Source of the DNA: Deefgea tanakiae
GTDB taxonomy: Bacteria > Pseudomonadota > Gammaproteobacteria > Burkholderiales > Chitinibacteraceae
Direction: 5' to 3'
DNA length: 64,000 nucleotides
Assembly (NCBI RefSeq): GCF_019665765.1
Contig: NZ_CP081150.1
Coordinates: forward strand, 124,001-188,000
In this document: positions 63,462 through 64,000 of the stretch, in pieces
Numbering within the stretch: the stretch's first letter is position 1
Layout: each line of letters starts with the position of its first letter
Position numbers and translations under genes: made by a program
Notes under the pieces: generated by a model
Database searches by the model: none
The model's input: only the letters and a program-made list of their open reading frames with translations
Told to the model about the DNA's origin: nothing

Positions 63462-64000
63462 GTGTTTGCATGAATACCGCCGAACTAAAATCTGCCGCGC
63501 ACGCCGCGTGGGACGACCATGACGAAGCCTTGGCCGAACAGCACTTTTTGGCTGCGCTAGCGATCGACGAGCAAGATGCGGTGACGAACTACGATTTGGC
63601 GCTGCTGTATAAATATCAAAGCCGTTGGGCCGAGTCGCTGCGCTACAATCGCCGCGCCGCAGAACTCAATCCCGAAGATGAGGCCGCGTGGTGGAATCTG
63701 GGTATTGCTGCTACGGCGATGTCAGACTGGGAAACTGCGGCGAAGGCTTGGGCATTTTTTGGCATCACTATGCTGCTGGATGCCTTGGAAAATGCCGCGC
63801 CAGATTTAAAACTGGGCTTAATTCCAGTCCGAATCACGCAGGATGATCAGGTTGAAGTGCTGTGGGCAAATCGCCTTGATCCGGCGCGGGCGCAGATTGT
63901 TAGCGTGCCGATGCCCGATTGCGGCGTGCGTTATCACGATATCGTGCTAATTGACGGCGCACCGCGCGGAACACGGATATTGCATGGCAAAGAAGTACCG
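63458..64000 (+). CDS. TPR-repeat protein (partial)
   Basis: The first 181 codons are present; the rest lies beyond the right edge. At least two TPR-like motifs (DEALAEQHFLAALAI and SLRYNRRAAELNPEDEAAWWNLG) followed by a beta-rich segment (KLGLIPVRITQDDQVEVLWAN). Function unknown. The ATG overlaps the dnaQ stop. Confidence 0.75.
   Translation, partial: MSVCMNTAELKSAAHAAWDDHDEALAEQHFLAALAIDEQDAVTNYDLALLYKYQSRWAESLRYNRRAAELNPEDEAAWWNLGIAATAMSDWETAAKAWAFFGITMLLDALENAAPDLKLGLIPVRITQDDQVEVLWANRLDPARAQIVSVPMPDCGVRYHDIVLIDGAPRGTRILHGKEVP

Overview
The window is a 64 kb stretch of a Gram-negative chromosome of roughly 50% GC. Gene content (short COQ7 hydroxylase, ErpA, polyphosphate:AMP phosphotransferase, LpxH, RlmK-like methylase, exonuclease/GIY-YIG fusion, secreted YdjC-type deacetylase) points to a betaproteobacterium, most likely order Neisseriales and perhaps a chitinolytic group such as Chitinibacteraceae. 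This placement is inferred from protein character alone. No prophage, insertion-sequence transposase or CRISPR array was found; most genes are core housekeeping genes.

Layout. 1-3.3 kb: end of a PotD-like binding protein, lpxH, two cyclophilins, coq7. 3.5-7.5 kb: an OFA-type MFS carrier behind an FNR-like site, then a tightly packed formate-channel / cytochrome b561 / orphan four-helix-bundle sensor set, and an OsmC protein. 7.8-13.9 kb: rplM-rpsI, argC, a coiled-coil protein, bactofilin, erpA, the polyphosphate:AMP phosphotransferase and a RutE-like nitroreductase. 14-20.7 kb: an unrecognised membrane protein, a class II glutamine amidotransferase, a FliD-like protein, fabI, ygfZ and an AsmA-like gene. 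20.7-21.1 kb: three identical tRNA-Asn genes in tandem. 21.2-31.3 kb: binding proteins, coaD, rlmK-like, the exonuclease fusion, a secreted YdjC deacetylase, a DUF1622 protein, a PIG-L deacetylase and a DUF475 protein.

31.3-40.8 kb is a heme-acquisition locus, read leftward: TonB-dependent receptor, HmuY-like lipoprotein with what look like two HmuY domains, a VOC protein, HmuS, HmuT, HmuU, HmuV and a single-domain globin, with a ChaN lipoprotein diverging from it. The receptor/chaN gap holds two Fur-box-like sites that share a 16-bp direct repeat 85 bp apart. Together these genes would capture heme outside the cell, carry it across both membranes and release or buffer the iron. Two copies of a repeat with internal hairpin sit between its genes, and a third lies about 2 kb to its left.

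40.8-64 kb: TerC, TatD, an AraC regulator beside a 9-G tract, an exporter-like ABC operon, YHS and GNAT proteins, a hybrid histidine kinase with a periplasmic partner, the gluconate genes with a double GntR-type operator, a ThiF/MoeB-like gene, MltD, GloB, a methyltransferase, RNase HI, a soluble TPR-GAF histidine kinase, a LigB-type dioxygenase, dnaQ and a partial TPR gene.

The most unusual signal is a family of eleven intergenic elements, each exactly 45 nt from GTAT to ATAC, nine of them foldable into one long stem with recurrent unpaired positions. They are unlike any element I can name.
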